From assembly GCA_020350305.1 (NCBI GenBank), contig CP070709.1, forward strand, positions 197,598 through 203,069: a DNA stretch of 5,472 bases, in the 5' to 3' direction. The notes beneath the pieces are model-generated. The model was not told the origin of the DNA and searched no databases. It saw only the letters and a list, made by a program, of their open reading frames with translations. Source of the DNA: Candidatus Bathyarchaeota archaeon (GTDB lineage: Archaea; Thermoproteota; Bathyarchaeia; Bathyarchaeales; Bathyarchaeaceae). Positions 4,786 through 5,472 of the stretch are shown here, piece by piece. The first letter of the stretch is position 1, and every line of letters begins with the position of its first letter. Position numbers and translations under genes: made by a program.

Positions 4786-5379
4786 TTAGTGGAATTTGAA
4801 TGGATTCCCATATGTTTCCTCAAAGCAGATTTCTTGAAGGCTTTTTCTCGGTCTAGGCGGAGGGTCTTCATCTGGTATTCCTATTGCCACAAGAACAATA
4901 ATGTGCATGTGTTCAGGTATTTTCAATGTCTTCTTGACTTCATTAATCCATTCTTTCGGACGCGACTCATAGTTAGCAATCCAACAAGTTCCGTAGCCCA
5001 ATGCTGTCGCCGCCAACACTAAATGTTCCGTGGCAATCAAAGGATCCCGCGTGGCCCAAGTCGCCCGGGGGCAACATGAAACGCTTGGATCTCCAAGCAC
5101 CACAACTATGGCGTTTGCATCAGCGATGAAAAGTTGGGTGAGAAACGTGCGATTCTGAAAGTAAGGTTTTGCGAGAAGCTTTTTAGTTTTCTGATCTTTT
5201 ACAATTATGAAGCGCCATGGTTGACTGTTTTCTGCAGATGGAGCAAGTCGGGCTGCTTCAAGAATTTTCTTCAGGTCTTCTTCTGGAATGTCATACTGCT
5301 TATATTTCCGTATAGCTCTCCTCTTTTCAACTATTTCGAAGTAGTTTTCCGCCACACATAAGCTTTCATGTTTTCTCAT
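4786..5379 (-). CDS. Nitroreductase-family FMN-dependent oxidoreductase
   Basis: Members are homodimeric FMN enzymes that reduce nitro groups, quinones, flavins or other acceptors with NAD(P)H. Seen: EKRRAIRKYKQYDIPEEDL (18-36), whose basic residues contact the FMN phosphate; EAARLAPSAENSQPWRFIIV (41-60), the canonical flavin-binding stretch; DPLIATEHLVLAATALGYGTCWIA (112-135); and a C-terminal GIPDEDPPPRPRKSLQEI (167-184), typical of archaeal and anaerobe members. The length of 197 aa is ordinary. ATG 5379 has GGAG at 5393-5390, 10 bases upstream. SCC at 101-103 is an unusual vicinal Cys pair for this position, and the same motif recurs in two downstream genes. It is probably the first gene of the operon, behind the TATA at 5425-5432. 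Substrate unknown; a link to arsenical or thiol redox chemistry is only inferred from context. Confidence 0.92.
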   Translation of the reverse strand: MRKHESLCVAENYFEIVEKRRAIRKYKQYDIPEEDLKKILEAARLAPSAENSQPWRFIIVKDQKTKKLLAKPYFQNRTFLTQLFIADANAIVVVLGDPSVSCCPRATWATRDPLIATEHLVLAATALGYGTCWIANYESRPKEWINEVKKTLKIPEHMHIIVLVAIGIPDEDPPPRPRKSLQEICFEETYGNPFKFH

Positions 5380-5424
5380 CTATTTATCGCTCCGTGTTTC
5401 TACAACCACAAGGTAGTAGAAAGA

Positions 5425-5432
5425 TATTTAAA
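5425..5432 (-). promoter_or_regulatory. TATA box of the nitroreductase-protease-arsM operon
   Basis: TTTAAATA on the minus strand, with purine-rich GAGAAGG just upstream as a possible BRE. Transcription would start near 5400, giving a leader of about 20-25 bases that holds the GGAG at 5393-5390. It is the only convincing promoter above the four-gene run. Confidence 0.5.
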
Positions 5433-5437
5433 CCTTC

Positions 5438-5457
5438 TCTGACAGAATCTTATCAGA
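5438..5457. repeat. Inverted repeat TCTGA-N10-TCAGA beside the operon promoter
   Basis: Five-base arms at 5438-5442 and 5453-5457 lie immediately upstream of the TATA/BRE of the minus-strand operon. It could be a regulator half-site pair. The minus-strand T-rich stretch beyond it (5458-5472) could instead be the 3' end of a gene outside the window. Short arms make both readings weak. Confidence 0.2.
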
Positions 5458-5472
5458 AAAAGGAAGAAAAAA

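Noticed and set aside
5134..5361. Plus-strand 75-codon frame rich in Phe, Tyr and Leu
   Set aside because: It is the antisense of the conserved flavin-binding part of the nitroreductase; the hydrophobic composition is a by-product of that.
1..5472. CRISPR arrays, tRNA or rRNA genes, insertion sequences
   Set aside because: I saw no regularly spaced repeats, no cloverleaf-like sequence, and no transposase or terminal inverted repeats; the only perfect tandem repeat noticed is the 12-base duplication at 3470-3493.

Overview
The window looks archaeal. Gene 2 is Nob1, the archaeal/eukaryotic-type rRNA endonuclease. Two genes are preceded by TATA elements (TTTAAATA) at archaeal spacing, several starts have strong GGAGGTGA-type Shine-Dalgarno (SD) sites, and base composition is moderate. 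The mix of Nob1, NAD kinase, ArsM and flavin enzymes would fit a mesophilic or sediment lineage such as Bathyarchaeia, but that placement is only an inference.

Layout. (1) Positions 1-145 are a divergent promoter region. At the left edge the minus strand has a TATA-like element, a perfect SD and an ATG at 3-1, so a gene probably runs leftward out of the window. (2) Positions 146-1551, plus strand: NAD kinase followed by nob1. They overlap only if Nob1 starts at a CTG that forms a CTGA overlap with the NAD kinase stop; no ATG, GTG or TTG start keeps the first PIN-domain strand. (3) Positions 1552-1693 are a convergent gap with a T-run behind nob1 and a short open frame behind the PhzF gene. 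(4) Positions 1694-3151, minus strand: a flavin-reductase-like split-barrel protein followed by a PhzF-family protein, 15 bases apart. (5) Positions 3152-3406 are intergenic, with a candidate TATA box and three inverted repeats. (6) Positions 3407-5379, minus strand: a compact operon of nitroreductase-family flavoprotein, single-domain retropepsin-like aspartic protease, ArsM arsenite methyltransferase and a 31-residue Cys-rich minigene. A TATA box lies at 5425-5432.

How the genes may work together. ArsM methylates As(III) using SAM and reduced thiols. The minigene's near-ideal SD lies inside the end of arsM and its ATG overlaps the arsM stop region. Its product ends in two Ser-Cys-Cys motifs, so it may be a detached thiol tail or As(III)-binding partner for ArsM. 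The protease is coupled to arsM by an ATGA overlap, an association I do not know from described ars operons. The flavin enzymes on either side suggest a wider redox or detoxification neighbourhood. The minigene and the protease-ArsM coupling are the most novel items here; the NAD kinase/nob1 part is ordinary housekeeping apart from its start codons.
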